Source: Hathewaya massiliensis (lineage in GTDB: Bacteria; Bacillota; Clostridia; Clostridiales; Clostridiaceae). From it: 64,000 nucleotides of DNA. The notes under the pieces are model-generated. The model was not told the DNA's origin. It ran no database searches and saw nothing but the letters and a program-made list of their open reading frames with translations. The position numbers and the translations under genes are program-made. Of this stretch, positions 15,608 to 25,539 are shown one piece after another. The stretch spans positions 62,001 to 126,000 of the forward strand of contig NZ_CABFVD010000005.1 in NCBI RefSeq assembly GCF_902143515.1. The letters run 5' to 3'. The stretch's first letter is position 1; each line of letters begins with the position of its first letter.

Positions 15608-17320
15608 ATGAGTTTTTTTAAAAATCTTAAAATATCTGTTAAATTAATAGCAAGTTTTGTTATAATTGCTATTTTAATGGGTGTTACTAGTGCAATAGGT
15701 ATAATTAATATGGATAAAATCAACAAATCAGGAGATGGTTTGTACTATGATAATATATGTGGAATTATTGCTATTAATAGCATAAACAAGAACTTATCAG
15801 ATATTTATCACCATACATATTTAATGCAAGATATTAAGGATGAAAGCGAAAGAAAAAAAACATATGAGGAAATAAAAAAACTTGCAGGAGAAAATGATAA
15901 GGACATTAACCAATATAAATCAGCAATTACCAAAGAACAAGATAAAAAACTTATAGAACAATTTGAGATAACTTTAGGTGAATATAGAAAAATCAGAGAA
16001 AACTATTATGAGTTAGTTTTAAGTGGAAAAGTTGATAAAGCAAAAGATGCTTTTGAAGAAGTTGATAAAAAGAGAAATGATATGGAGTCCATATTAAATA
16101 AGTTAGTAGAACAAAATAAAAAGTGGGCTAAAGATGCAATAGATTATAATGAAATTGCATTCGATAATGCAATTAGATTAAGTACTGGTATTATAATTGG
16201 AGCAATTATATTATTAGTCATATGTGCAATTTTAATAATAAGAGCTATAATAAAACCTTTAAATAATATAAGAGCTTTGGCTGAAAGACTATCAAATTAT
16301 GATTTTTCAACTTCAATTACAATAGGAAGCAATGATGAATTTGGAAAAACTGGAGAAGCATTAAATAGAGCACAAGAAAACGTTGGAATTTTAATAAAAA
16401 ATGTTATGTATAGTGCACAAGATATAAGTGCGTCAAGTGAGGAATTATCAGCAACTGTTGAGGAGATGACTTCAAAATTTGAAAGTATAAATGAATCAAC
16501 GAAAGAGATTAATGCTGGAGTGCAAGAAAATAGTGCCACAGCTGAAGAGGTCTCTGCATCAGTACAGGAAGTAGATTCAAGTATATCTGTATTATCAAAT
16601 AAAGCTCTTGATGGAAGTAGTAATGCAATTGAAATAAGAAATAGAGCTTCTAAGATAGAAAAAGATAGTAAAATTGCTGCTGAAAAGACAAATGAACTTT
16701 ATGGGGAAATGGAAAAAGAAATTCTAAAAGATATTGAGAAGGGCAAGGTTGTTGGGGATATTAAGGTTATGGCAGATACCATTGCAAGTATATCAGAACA
16801 AACAAATTTATTAGCCCTTAATGCTGCTATAGAGGCTGCAAGAGCAGGGGAACAGGGAAGAGGTTTTGCTGTAGTTGCAGAAGAAGTAAGAAAATTAGCA
16901 GAGCAATCTTCAGTTGCTGTGGGAAGTGTTAAGTCTACTATAGAGAAGGTTCAAGATGCTTTTGAAAATTTATCTAGAAATAGTAATGAATTATTAAAAT
17001 TTATGAATGATAAAATTTCACCACAATTTCAAACCTTTATAGGTATAGGAGAACAATATCAAAATGACGGAAATTTTGTGAATAATATGTCTGAAGAGAT
17101 AGCTTCCATGACTGAAGAAATTTCAGCTACAATAAATCAAGTTAGCGAAGCGGTTCAAACTATGGCAGAGATGGCACAAAGGTCATCAGAAAGTTCAAAT
17201 GGTATCCAGGAAAGTGTTAATGAATCTGCTCAAGCTATGGAACAAATAGCACATACAGCTCAAAATCAGGCAGAACTTGCACAGACTCTTAATGAAATGG
17301 TTCAAAAATTTAAGGTGTAA
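15608..17320 (+). CDS. Methyl-accepting chemotaxis protein
   Basis: A transmembrane receptor of 570 residues. Membrane helix 1 (~11-31) and helix 2 (~190-212) enclose a ~160-residue helical sensor region of the four-helix-bundle type. A HAMP domain follows, starting at [20 protein letters not shown]. The long coiled-coil signalling region ends in the kinase-contact hairpin [20 protein letters not shown] with [18 protein letters not shown]. It would control CheA/CheW in response to an unknown ligand. ATG 15608 follows CAAGGAGGA. No che genes are near, so it is a stand-alone receptor gene next to the IS110 element. TCTACCTGAA marks its terminator at 17403-17431. Confidence 0.95.
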   Translation: MSFFKNLKISVKLIASFVIIAILMGVTSAIGIINMDKINKSGDGLYYDNICGIIAINSINKNLSDIYHHTYLMQDIKDESERKKTYEEIKKLAGENDKDINQYKSAITKEQDKKLIEQFEITLGEYRKIRENYYELVLSGKVDKAKDAFEEVDKKRNDMESILNKLVEQNKKWAKDAIDYNEIAFDNAIRLSTGIIIGAIILLVICAILIIRAIIKPLNNIRALAERLSNYDFSTSITIGSNDEFGKTGEALNRAQENVGILIKNVMYSAQDISASSEELSATVEEMTSKFESINESTKEINAGVQENSATAEEVSASVQEVDSSISVLSNKALDGSSNAIEIRNRASKIEKDSKIAAEKTNELYGEMEKEILKDIEKGKVVGDIKVMADTIASISEQTNLLALNAAIEAARAGEQGRGFAVVAEEVRKLAEQSSVAVGSVKSTIEKVQDAFENLSRNSNELLKFMNDKISPQFQTFIGIGEQYQNDGNFVNNMSEEIASMTEEISATINQVSEAVQTMAEMAQRSSESSNGIQESVNESAQAMEQIAHTAQNQAELAQTLNEMVQKFKV

Positions 17321-17402
17321 AACTTAGTATATAATTGAAGGGCATTTCTTTCATACTTATTTATTATAGAATAATTAAGTTTATGTATAAGGTATTTTAA
17401 GT

Positions 17403-17431
17403 TTCAGGTAGAGGTAAAACTTCTACCTGAA
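17403..17431 (+). terminator. Terminator hairpin after the chemotaxis receptor gene
   Basis: TTCAGGTAGA (17403-17412) pairs with TCTACCTGAA (17422-17431), followed by a T-rich stretch. Confidence 0.75.
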
Positions 17432-17462
17432 TTTATATACCTATTTATAGTTTTATTCAATG

Positions 17463-17578
17463 ACTAGCCTCTCTAATATTCCTATGGCAGATTCACCAAA
17501 TCGAAGATTTGGATCCAATGATTTTCTTTAAAGTGTTACAAAAGAGCAGTTACTTCCATGGATAAAGCTTAGAAATAT
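17463..17578 (-). repeat. Family B repeat, minus-strand copy with A remnant
   Basis: Read on the minus strand this gives TTCTAAGCTTTA (A remnant), TCCATGGAA, GTAACTGCTC, the hairpin CCAAATC-TTC-GATTTGG (17496-17512) and GCTAGTCATT near the end. The copy at 52131-52257 has the same order: TCCATGGAA, GTTACGCTC, CAAATCTTCGATTTGG and GATAGTCATT. It occupies most of the 336-base gap between the chemotaxis and DUF255 genes; nothing else was seen there. Confidence 0.6.
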
Positions 17579-17656
17579 ATTTATATTATAGTCTATGGAT
17601 AGTAAGCATTAAATAGTGATAAACTATAGAAAACACAATATATATGGAGGCTTAAT

Positions 17657-19456
17657 ATGTTAGAGTTTAAGGAAAGAAAACCTAATAAATTAATAAATGA
17701 AAGTAGTCCCTACTTATTGCAACATGCTTATAATCCTGTAAATTGGTATCCTTGGGGAGAAGAGGCCTTTGAAAAAGCAATAAATGAAGATAAGCCAATA
17801 TTCCTAAGCATTGGCTATAGTGCTTGCCATTGGTGCCACGTTATGGAAGAAGAATCCTTTGAAGATGAAAATATTGCTAATATTTTAAATAAGTATTTTG
17901 TTAGTATAAAAGTAGATAGAGAAGAGAGGCCAGACGTAGATCATGTATATATGACAGCTTGTCAGGCACTTACAGGCAGTGGTGGATGGCCACTTAACTT
18001 ATTTTTAACTCCTAAAAAAGAACCTTTTTATGCAGGTACTTATTTTCAAAAAGAAAAGAGGTACAATATGCCTACCTTTGAGGAGATTTTATATTCTATT
18101 ATTCACTCTTGGAACGAAGAACGAAGCTTAGTAGAAAGGTCTAGTAAGGATATAGTTAAGGCTCTTTTAAATTCTGAAGAAATTCAAAAAGGAGCAGGGG
18201 TAAATGAGGAAACTATAGAAAAGGCATATGGTTATCTTAAAAGGGCTCATGATAAAAATTACGGTGGTTTTGCAAGGGCACCTAAGTTTCCTCTACCTCA
18301 AAATTTAAGATTTTTACTTAAGTATTTTAGGGTAAAAGGTGAGGAAGATGCCTTATATATGGTTGAAAATACCTTAGAAAATATGTATAAGGGAGGAATT
18401 TACGATCATATTGGCTTTGGGTTTTCTAGATATTCCACAGATAAAAAATGGCTTGCTCCTCACTTTGAAAAAATGCTTTATGACAATGGTCTATTAGCCT
18501 ATGTTTATTTTGAAGCCTTTGAACTTACGGGAAAAGAACTATATAAAAAGGTTGGAGAGGAAATAATAGACTATTTAGTAAGGGATATGAGGAATTCTAA
18601 GGGTGGATTTTATTCTGCAGAGGATGCAGACTCTGAAGGGGAAGAGGGCAAGTACTATACCTTTACTAAGGAAGAAGTATTAGAGGTTTTAGGAAAAGAT
18701 CTAGGTGAAACATACTGTAGTTTATACGATATTACAGAAGAGGGAAACTTTGCAGAGAAAAACATACCTAACTTAATACAAAAGGAATTGCAACTTCTTA
18801 ATATTTATAAGGATGATTTAAAACAGTGTAGAGAAAAATTATTAAGTTATAGGAAAAATAGATTTAAATTATTTAAAGATAAAAAAGTTCTTACATCATG
18901 GAATTCTATGGTAGTTTCTGCCTTAGCTTATGGAGGGAGAATATTAAATAGGGAAGAGTATATAAACTATGCAAAGGAAACTTTAAGATTTATTGAAGAG
19001 AATTTAGTTCGTGAAGATGGACGAATTTTAGCAAGCTTTAAGGGAGATAAGAATGTAAATGCACTTCTAGGGTATTTAGATGATTATGCATATTTTATAG
19101 CTGCTTTAATAGAAATTTATAAAAGTACAGGAGAAGAGGAGTTTTTAAATAAGGCTATTAAATATACAGAGCATATGGAGGAGCTTTTTGGGGCCTCTGA
19201 AGTTAATGCTTATTATTTTTATGGTAGAGATGGAGAAAAGCTCATTTTAAGACCAATAGAAACTTATGATGGTGCTACTCCGTGTGGAAATGCCATAGCT
19301 ACTAATAACATGTTGCAATTATATAAAGCTACTAAAGATGAAAAATATATAAAACATGTAGAGGCTTTTTTTAATAGCCTTGGAAATATGATTAAAGATA
19401 ATCCTGCAGCACATTTTCAAAGTCTAAGCAACTATTTGGAATTAATTAATCTTTAA
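17657..19456 (+). CDS. DUF255 / YyaL-like thioredoxin-domain protein, shortened
   Basis: The N-terminal thioredoxin-like domain (~1-165) carries [20 protein letters not shown], with a CxxC-type Cys pair, and [15 protein letters not shown], both diagnostic of the family. The rest is an alpha/alpha barrel related to N-acylglucosamine epimerases, with [47 protein letters not shown] and [10 protein letters not shown]. The role of the family is unknown; redox or sugar chemistry has been proposed. At 599 residues it is ~70-90 shorter than the usual YyaL (~680). The C-terminal section normally after the SLSNYLEL region is missing, and I see no continuation in another frame. ATG 17657 follows ATGGAGG. 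Confidence 0.85.
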   Translation: MLEFKERKPNKLINESSPYLLQHAYNPVNWYPWGEEAFEKAINEDKPIFLSIGYSACHWCHVMEEESFEDENIANILNKYFVSIKVDREERPDVDHVYMTACQALTGSGGWPLNLFLTPKKEPFYAGTYFQKEKRYNMPTFEEILYSIIHSWNEERSLVERSSKDIVKALLNSEEIQKGAGVNEETIEKAYGYLKRAHDKNYGGFARAPKFPLPQNLRFLLKYFRVKGEEDALYMVENTLENMYKGGIYDHIGFGFSRYSTDKKWLAPHFEKMLYDNGLLAYVYFEAFELTGKELYKKVGEEIIDYLVRDMRNSKGGFYSAEDADSEGEEGKYYTFTKEEVLEVLGKDLGETYCSLYDITEEGNFAEKNIPNLIQKELQLLNIYKDDLKQCREKLLSYRKNRFKLFKDKKVLTSWNSMVVSALAYGGRILNREEYINYAKETLRFIEENLVREDGRILASFKGDKNVNALLGYLDDYAYFIAALIEIYKSTGEEEFLNKAIKYTEHMEELFGASEVNAYYFYGRDGEKLILRPIETYDGATPCGNAIATNNMLQLYKATKDEKYIKHVEAFFNSLGNMIKDNPAAHFQSLSNYLELINL

Positions 19457-19547
19457 AGATATAATAATATTTAAGACTTAATGACTATAATCTAATATTT
19501 TTATCTTATTTAAAGTAAAAGAAAACAGTGGTTAAGTATTTAAATAA

Positions 19548-19594
19548 AGGGTTCTAAGTTTTAGTGTAAGTAAAAATTTAAAGCTTAGAACTCT
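19548..19594 (+). repeat. Family A hairpin, copy 2
   Basis: AGGGTTCTAAGTTTTA (19548-19563) and TTAAAGCTTAGAACTCT (19578-19594) are near-complementary. The core TTCTAAG-TTTTAGTG matches the other A copies. It lies ~100 bases after the DUF255 stop and may also end that transcript. The remaining gap up to 19785 is AT-rich with no ORF. Confidence 0.6.
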
Positions 19595-19784
19595 ACTTAT
19601 TTAGTCTCATTCGCGGGTTTAACTTAGACGTTTTTGTATTATTATAACTATTATATAAAAAAGCTTACAAGTAAGAAAAGTATCTGATATAATATATAAT
19701 GAGTAAATTTAAATTTTTAATTTATATTTTATAAGAAAAGGTTTTCTATAATAAAATTTTATAGATTTTAATATTCCAATCCTC

Positions 19785-19870
19785 ATGAAAGTGGAAGATT
19801 GGGTGAGTAAATCCTTTGATAAGGATTTCTAAGCTTTAGTGGGAATAAAACTCATTTTAAAGCTTAGAAC
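19785..19870 (-). repeat. Family A hairpin, copy 3, with degenerate B
   Basis: The hairpin TTCTAAGCTTTAGTG (from 19827) with TTTTAAAGCTTAGAA (ending 19869) is a clear A copy. On the minus strand it runs into AAATCCTTATCAAAGGA and CCCAATCTTCCACTTTCA, recalling the start of B (CTTATCCA.GGA, then CTCCCACTT). It lies 60 bases before the beta-galactosidase start. The B part is uncertain. Confidence 0.55.
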
Positions 19871-19930
19871 TTTGTTTATATTTATATTTAAGATAGAGTA
19901 TATTAATATATGGTTTATGGAGGGATACAC

Positions 19931-22018
19931 ATGAAAAATTATGGACCAATAAGTAAAAAAGTTAACCGTATCTTACATGGTGCTGATTATAATCCAGAAC
20001 AATGGATAGAGGTTCCAGGGATTTGGGATGAAGATGTAAGGCTTATGAAACTTGCCCACTGTAATGTTGTGGCTGTTGGAATATTTTCTTGGACAGCCTT
20101 AGAACCAGAAGAGGGTAGGTTTGAATTTGAGTGGCTAGATGAGATTATGGATAGAATGCATAAAAATAATATACATGTAATCTTAGCAACTCCAAGTGGA
20201 GCTAGACCAGCTTGGATGTCAGCTAAATATCCAGAAGTATTAAGAGTTCAAGATACAAGGATAAGAAATCTTCAAGGTGGAAGACATAATCATTGTTACA
20301 GTTCCCCAGTTTATCGTGAAAAAACAAGGATAATGAATAGGAAACTTGCAGAAAGATATAAGGATAATCCTGCTTTAATTATGTGGCATGTATCTAATGA
20401 ATATGGCGTATCTAAAGAGTTTGGCGGAGATTGTCATTGTGAATATTGCCAAGAAGCTTTTAGAAATTGGCTAAAGGAAAAATATAAGGGGGATATAAAT
20501 AAATTAAATGAACAATGGTGGACAAAATTCTGGAGCCATACATATACTGATTGGTCGCAAATTGAGTCTCCAGCACCACATGGAGAATGTTATTTACATG
20601 GGCAAAATCTTGACTGGAAGAGGTTCACATCACACCAAGTTATAGATTTTTATAAAAATGAAATTCAACCTTTAAGAGAGGTAACACCAGACATTCCTGT
20701 GACTACAAATTTTGATGAATATGTAAACTTAAATGAAGGTATAGATTATTGGAAGTTTGCCCCACATGTTGACGTAGTGTCTTGGGATAACTATCCTTAT
20801 TGGCATGGAGAGAGACCAGAACCACTTGAAGCTAGTAGAAGAGCATTTATACATGATTTAAATAGATCTTTAAAAGGTGGAAGACCATTTATTTTAATGG
20901 AAAGTTCACCCAGTGCTACAAACTGGCAATCCGTAGCTAAATTAAGACGCCCAGGAATGCATGTATTATCTTCAATTCAAGCTATAGCTCATGGATCTGA
21001 TACTGTACAGTACTTCCAGTGGAGAAAGAGTAGAGGTTCTTCAGAAAAATTTCATGGTGCAGTAGTAGATCATTGTGGACATGAAAATACAAGAGTATTT
21101 AGAGATGTTACAGAGGTAGGAGAAATACTATCTAAACTTTCACCTGTAATTGGAACCTCTGTAGAGCCTGAAGTTGCTGTTATATATGATTGGGAAAACT
21201 TCTGGGCTATAGACGATGCACAGGGGCCTAGGGTAGAGAAAAAAGATTACTTTGAAACTTGCCAAAAACATTATAAGGCATTTTGGGATATGGGTGTTCC
21301 AGTAGATGTAGTAAATATGGATGTGGATTTTTCAAAATATAAGCTTCTTGTAGCACCAATGTTATATATGGTAAGAGAAGGAGTAGGAGAGAGAATAGAG
21401 GAGTTTGTTAAAAATGGAGGAACCTTTGTTACAACTTACTGGAGTGGTATTGTAAATGAAAATGACTTATGCTTCCTTGAAGGTTTCCCAGGACCGCTTA
21501 GAAAAGTTACTGGAATATGGTCAGAAGAGCTTGATGCACTTTATGATGAGGATGTAAATTATGTGAAATTTGCAGGTGGAAGTTCTCTTTCAATGCAAAA
21601 TCAATATGAAGCTAGAATATTCTGTGACCTAATCCATGCTGAGACTGCAAAGGTTCTTGCAACATATGAAGAAGATTTTTATGCAGGAAGACCAGCACTT
21701 ACAGTAAACAATTTTGGAGAAGGCAAAGCTTATTATATAGCTTTTAGAAATAATGATGAATTCTTATGTGATTTTTATCACAGTATTGTAAAAGATATAG
21801 ATATAAAGAGGGTAATAGATAGTGAACTTCCTTATGGAGTTACAGCCCAAACTCGTTATGATGAAGAAAATCAGTTTATATTTATATCAAACTTTACTAC
21901 AGATAAAAAGACCGTAGATATTATAGACATGAAGCTTAAGGATATGGTAACTGAAGAAGTTATTGAAGATAAAGTTGAATTAAAATCATATGAGGTTAGA
22001 ATATTTAAAAAGTTATAA
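19931..22018 (+). CDS. Beta-galactosidase, glycoside hydrolase family 42
   Basis: A 695-residue GH42 enzyme that hydrolyses terminal beta-galactosides. ATG 19931 is chosen because GGAGGG lies six bases upstream; the earlier GTG at 19910 has no SD. The TIM barrel opens with HGADYNPEQW. The acid/base glutamate is Glu157 in MWHVSNEYG and the nucleophile is Glu324 in ILMESSPS. Cys122 with Cys168, Cys170 and Cys173 (DCHCEYC) forms the zinc cluster typical of the family. A trimerisation domain and a C-terminal beta domain follow. There is no signal peptide, so the substrate is cleaved in the cytoplasm. No transporter or regulator gene adjoins it, which is unusual for a sugar gene. Confidence 0.93.
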   Translation: MKNYGPISKKVNRILHGADYNPEQWIEVPGIWDEDVRLMKLAHCNVVAVGIFSWTALEPEEGRFEFEWLDEIMDRMHKNNIHVILATPSGARPAWMSAKYPEVLRVQDTRIRNLQGGRHNHCYSSPVYREKTRIMNRKLAERYKDNPALIMWHVSNEYGVSKEFGGDCHCEYCQEAFRNWLKEKYKGDINKLNEQWWTKFWSHTYTDWSQIESPAPHGECYLHGQNLDWKRFTSHQVIDFYKNEIQPLREVTPDIPVTTNFDEYVNLNEGIDYWKFAPHVDVVSWDNYPYWHGERPEPLEASRRAFIHDLNRSLKGGRPFILMESSPSATNWQSVAKLRRPGMHVLSSIQAIAHGSDTVQYFQWRKSRGSSEKFHGAVVDHCGHENTRVFRDVTEVGEILSKLSPVIGTSVEPEVAVIYDWENFWAIDDAQGPRVEKKDYFETCQKHYKAFWDMGVPVDVVNMDVDFSKYKLLVAPMLYMVREGVGERIEEFVKNGGTFVTTYWSGIVNENDLCFLEGFPGPLRKVTGIWSEELDALYDEDVNYVKFAGGSSLSMQNQYEARIFCDLIHAETAKVLATYEEDFYAGRPALTVNNFGEGKAYYIAFRNNDEFLCDFYHSIVKDIDIKRVIDSELPYGVTAQTRYDEENQFIFISNFTTDKKTVDIIDMKLKDMVTEEVIEDKVELKSYEVRIFKKL

Positions 22019-22047
22019 GCACATATTATACAATATAGAGTTATAAT

Positions 22048-22172
22048 GCTGAGTTAGGGATATTCTCATACGTGATTACGTAACCGCCATATGGGCAAAA
22101 ATCTCTGACAAAGTATTTAATAAAAAATTAATGATTAACATAAGGCTGTGTTAGAGGAAGATGCCCATATGG
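22048..22172 (+). repeat. Family C repeat with inverted partial copy
   Basis: The segment 22048-22113 contains GCTGAGTTAG, CTCATACG, ATTACGTAACC, CCATATGGGCAAAAAT and CAAAG in the same order as the copy at 31053-31124. An inverted partial copy (GGCTGTGTTAGAGG to TGCCCATATGG, 22144-22172) follows. Thus 22087-22113 and 22146-22172 form a long imperfect hairpin. It fills the gap between the beta-galactosidase stop and the argS promoter. Confidence 0.65.
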
Positions 22173-22232
22173 AAGTCACTTCATTACTTATTCGATACCT
22201 TAAGAATTTCTTTATAAAAATTTATTATACTG

Positions 22233-22262
22233 TTGACAAAATTTAAATTGTAATATTATAAT
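22233..22262 (+). promoter_or_regulatory. Promoter of the argS T-box leader
   Basis: Consensus TTGACA (22233-22238) and TATAAT (22257-22262) are separated by 18 bases. The expected start point near 22269 lies just before stem I of the T-box. Confidence 0.85.
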
Positions 22263-22268
22263 AGTTAC

Positions 22269-22528
22269 TAATAGAATAAAGAGTAAATTCTATGAAGAGG
22301 AGAGTACCTTTTTTAAAAGTTTAAAGCGAGCAGAGTAGAGTGGGAGTCTGTAAACTTAAGATTTGGGAATAGAGCCTTGGAGAAACTGCCTGAAATAGTT
22401 TAACTTAAGTAAGGTATGTCGCATAAGCGTTAAATTTTTAAGTGGAATAGTATATTTTAGTTATACTATTCAATTAGAGTGGTACCGCGATTAACTCGTC
22501 TCTATATTTTAGAGATGAGTTTTTTTAT
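22269..22528 (+). promoter_or_regulatory. T-box riboswitch, arginine (specifier AGA)
   Basis: The T-box core AGAGTGGTACCGCG is at 22476-22489. It is followed by the terminator AACTCGTCTCT / AGAGATGAGTT with a T-run (22493-22528). In stem I the stretch GGGAATAGAGCCTTGGAG places the codon AGA (22371-22373) in the usual specifier position. AGA is an arginine codon, in agreement with argS downstream. Uncharged tRNA-Arg would bind the specifier and the T-box bulge and favour the antiterminator. Confidence 0.93.
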
Positions 22529-22658
22529 TTTTTTAAATAAGGTTCTATGTATTATAAAAAAATAAATGTTTATATTATAAAAAAATAAATGTTTTTTATG
22601 AAGTAGTAAACCTACTTTCATAGCAGTTTTAAAATTACATTAATAATGGAGGGATATT

Positions 22659-24350
22659 ATGAATTATAAAAATATAATTGCAGAAAAAATTAGTAATCTT
22701 GTAGAATTAAATATAGATACTATAGAAAAGTTAATAGAGATTCCACCACAATCAGAAATGGGAGATTATGCTTTTCCTTGTTTTCAATTAGCTAAAACTT
22801 TAAGAAAAGCGCCACCTTTAATTGCAGCAGAACTAAAGGAAAAACTAGAAATAGAAGTTATGGATAAGATTGAAGCTGTTGGACCATACTTAAATTTCTT
22901 TGTAAATAAAGGGGTTTTTGCTAAAGATGTTTTAGAAAAAATAGAAAATGAAAAGGAAACCTATGGTTCATGTAAAATTGGAGAGGGTAAAAATGTAATA
23001 GTAGAATTTTCTTCTCCAAACATTGCAAAGCCATTCCATGTTGGACACTTATTTAGTACATCAGTAGGAAATTCTCTTTATAATATTTTAAGTTTTCAAG
23101 GCTATAATTGCATTAGAATAAACCATTTAGGCGACTGGGGAACTCAATTTGGTAAATTGATTTCAGCCTATGAAAGATGGGTAGATGAAGAAGCACTAGA
23201 AAAGGAACCAATCGCAGAACTTTTAAGAATTTATGTTAAATTCCATGATGCTGCAGAAGAGGATCCAAGTCTTGAAGATGAAGCTAGAATGCACTTTAAA
23301 AAGCTTGAAGATGGAAACGAATATGAAGTGAAATTATGGAAAAGATTTAAGGATTTAAGTTTAAAAGAGTTCTCTAAGGTTTATGAATTATTAGGTGTGG
23401 AATTTGATTCTTACGCAGGTGAGAGTTTCTATAGTGATAAGATGCCAGCTATAACAGAATATATAGAAAAACAAGGTATTCTTACAGATAGCAACGGAGC
23501 TAAAGTGGTTATGCTAGACCAGTACAATATGCCACCTTGTATAATTAAAAAATCTGATGGTGCCACTATTTATGCAACACGTGACTTAGCAGCTGCTAAA
23601 TATAGAAAAGACACCTATGATTTCCATAAAAATATATATGTAGTTGGAAAAGATCAAAGTCTTCATTTTAAACAAATATTTACTACTTTAAAATTAGCAG
23701 GTTTTGATTGGGCAGATGATTGTATTCATGTACCTTTTGGTCTTGTAAGATTTGCAGATAAAAAGCTTTCTACAAGAAAAGGTGATGTAATACTTCTAGA
23801 AGATTTACTAAGAGAAGCTGTAGATAAGACTATGGAAGTTATAGATAAGAAAAATCCAGAACTTCAAGATAAAGAGCAAGTTGCTAAAAGTGTTGGAATT
23901 GGAGCAGTAGTATTTACCTATTTAAAGAATTCTAGAGAAAAAGACATAGTATTTAACTGGGGTGAAATGTTAAGCTTTGATGGAGAAACTGCACCATATG
24001 TTCAATACACCTATGCTCGTGGAAAGAGTATATTAAGAAAAGTAGGGGACATTGAAGGAGAAGCAGATTTTAATTTACTACAAAGTAAGGAAGAATTTGA
24101 ATTAGTAAAAGAATTAGCTAATTTCTCTAAGGCTATAAATTATGCAGCTGAAAAGCTAGAGCCAAGTGTAATTTCAAGATATGTTCTAGATGTGGCTCAG
24201 TTATTTAATAAATTTTATAACAGCCATAACATTGCAAATACGGAAGATGAAAAGCTTAAAAACGCAAGAATTAAATTGGTTAAATGTACATGTGCTGTTA
24301 TAGAAAATGCTCTAAAGATATTAGGTATATCAGTAGTGGAGAAAATGTAG
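22659..24350 (+). CDS. argS: Arginyl-tRNA synthetase
   Basis: A class I aminoacyl-tRNA synthetase of 563 residues, charging tRNA-Arg. The N-terminal Add-1 domain (~1-110) precedes [15 protein letters not shown] with the HIGH-type HVGH motif. [11 protein letters not shown] follows, then the KMSKS-like KKLSTRKGD (~370). The C-terminal DALR anticodon-binding domain contains [12 protein letters not shown] and [16 protein letters not shown]. Length and order agree with bacterial ArgS. Expression is controlled by the arginine T-box directly upstream. ATG 22659 follows ATGGAGGG. A strong terminator follows the gene, so it is monocistronic. Confidence 0.97.
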   Translation: MNYKNIIAEKISNLVELNIDTIEKLIEIPPQSEMGDYAFPCFQLAKTLRKAPPLIAAELKEKLEIEVMDKIEAVGPYLNFFVNKGVFAKDVLEKIENEKETYGSCKIGEGKNVIVEFSSPNIAKPFHVGHLFSTSVGNSLYNILSFQGYNCIRINHLGDWGTQFGKLISAYERWVDEEALEKEPIAELLRIYVKFHDAAEEDPSLEDEARMHFKKLEDGNEYEVKLWKRFKDLSLKEFSKVYELLGVEFDSYAGESFYSDKMPAITEYIEKQGILTDSNGAKVVMLDQYNMPPCIIKKSDGATIYATRDLAAAKYRKDTYDFHKNIYVVGKDQSLHFKQIFTTLKLAGFDWADDCIHVPFGLVRFADKKLSTRKGDVILLEDLLREAVDKTMEVIDKKNPELQDKEQVAKSVGIGAVVFTYLKNSREKDIVFNWGEMLSFDGETAPYVQYTYARGKSILRKVGDIEGEADFNLLQSKEEFELVKELANFSKAINYAAEKLEPSVISRYVLDVAQLFNKFYNSHNIANTEDEKLKNARIKLVKCTCAVIENALKILGISVVEKM

Positions 24351-24361
24351 TAACAAGAGGA

Positions 24362-24395
24362 AAAAACCGTTAATCTTAGATGATTAACGGTTTTT
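24362..24395 (+). terminator. Intrinsic terminator of argS
   Basis: AAAAACCGTTAATC (24362-24375) pairs perfectly with GATTAACGGTTTTT (24382-24395). Confidence 0.92.
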
Positions 24396-24471
24396 AAAAG
24401 AAATGTGTACTCATGAAAAAAAAATTAGTGTATAATATACTATTGAGACCTAATTAGTTTGGAGGAACGTA

Positions 24472-25269
24472 ATGTATATTAAAGATTGTAAAACTGAATT
24501 AATAGTACCTGATGAGGTTTATGATAGGTACGAGCTAAAAAATGTAGCTTTTTTTGATATTGAAACTACAGGATTTAATAAAGTCGCAGATGTTATAATG
24601 TTGGTTTCCTTAGGGTATTACTTAAATAGGAAGGAATTTTATATAAAACAGTACTATGCAGAGTATATAGAAGATGAAGAAAGTATAATGATAGAAGTAA
24701 AGAAGGATCTAGCAGGATTTAATTCTTGGTGTTCATATAACGGTATAGCTTTTGATGAACCCTATATCAAAAAGAAAATGGAAATGTATAAGATTCCTTT
24801 TAATGAACCAGAGAATCATATAGATTTATATAGACTAATAAAACCTTATTATACTCAATTTGGACTTCACAGATGTAATCTTAAGACTATTGAAAAATAC
24901 CTAGGAATAGAAAGACGGGATCAAATTGATGGGGGGCTTAGTGCTCAATTATATAAGCAGTATTTATATACAAACAACGATGAAATAAGAGATGTTATTA
25001 TGCTACATAACTATGAAGACGTATTAAATCTACCTATTTTATTTAAATTATTGCATAAGATTGATACAGACCCTAAAATTATAAAGCAACCTACAATTAC
25101 TAAAAATCAACTTAAATACATAAGGGTATTGTCACAAAAGAACAATATTGAATTAAAATCTGATCTTAGCAATATTTCAAAAAAGGCTGCAGCTAGAGCT
25201 ATTGATACCATACTTAAAGGAAATCATAATGGAGAAGAAATAGACTTTATAATAAAAGATACTTATTAA
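24472..25269 (+). CDS. YprB-like ribonuclease H-fold exonuclease
   Basis: A 265-residue protein with a DnaQ/RNase H-like 3'-5' exonuclease core. AFFDIETTGF gives the first acidic pair (Asp29, Glu31), LAGFNSWCSYNGIAFDEPYI the second motif and HNYEDVLNLPILF the third. The spacing matches the YprB family of predicted exonucleases. The C-terminal ~55 residues (TKNQLKYIRVLSQKNNIELK) are a basic extension, perhaps for nucleic-acid binding. A shorter homologue is encoded at 27680-28327, on the far side of the feo operon. ATG 24472 follows TTGGAGGAACGTA. The substrate is unknown. Confidence 0.82.
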   Translation: MYIKDCKTELIVPDEVYDRYELKNVAFFDIETTGFNKVADVIMLVSLGYYLNRKEFYIKQYYAEYIEDEESIMIEVKKDLAGFNSWCSYNGIAFDEPYIKKKMEMYKIPFNEPENHIDLYRLIKPYYTQFGLHRCNLKTIEKYLGIERRDQIDGGLSAQLYKQYLYTNNDEIRDVIMLHNYEDVLNLPILFKLLHKIDTDPKIIKQPTITKNQLKYIRVLSQKNNIELKSDLSNISKKAAARAIDTILKGNHNGEEIDFIIKDTY

Positions 25270-25270
25270 T

Positions 25271-25306
25271 AAAAAAACTTGCAAAGTAAAATTTGCAAGT
25301 TTTTTT
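25271..25306. terminator. Bidirectional terminator
   Basis: AAAAAAACTTGCAAA (25271-25285) and TTTGCAAGTTTTTTT (25292-25306) form a perfect stem with long A and T runs. It serves the YprB-like gene and, on the other strand, the feo operon. Confidence 0.92.
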
Positions 25307-25334
25307 ATACTGTATTTTATAATCTTAATTAAAT

Positions 25335-25514
25335 TTAATCTTCTTTTTTAGAAATTGTTTTTATAACAGAGTCCTCTTTTGAAGGGCAACCATTACAGCT
25401 ATTGCAACCACCAGGACAACTGTTACAACCTTCACCTTTAAGTTGTTTTTTTACTTGTTTTGCTAAAATATAAAGTGAGAGGATTAAAATCCCTCCGATT
25501 ATTATATATTCCAT
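25335..25514 (-). CDS. FeoB-associated Cys-rich membrane protein
   Basis: A 59-residue protein whose ATG is at 25512-25514, behind the SD AGAGGAGAT. It has one membrane segment (EYIIIGGILILSLYILA), a basic patch (KQVKKQLK), then the cysteine motif GCNSCPGGCNSCNGCPS with six cysteines. This is the layout of the FeoB-associated Cys-rich family. It is the last gene of the feoA-feoB operon, 25 bases beyond the feoB stop. Relatives are thought to assist ferrous-iron uptake through FeoB; the six cysteines could bind iron. A cysteine-only tail with this spacing leaves little doubt about the family. Confidence 0.85.
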   Translation of the reverse strand: MEYIIIGGILILSLYILAKQVKKQLKGEGCNSCPGGCNSCNGCPSKEDSVIKTISKKED

Positions 25515-25539
25515 TAATATCTCCTCTTTTATATTATAT

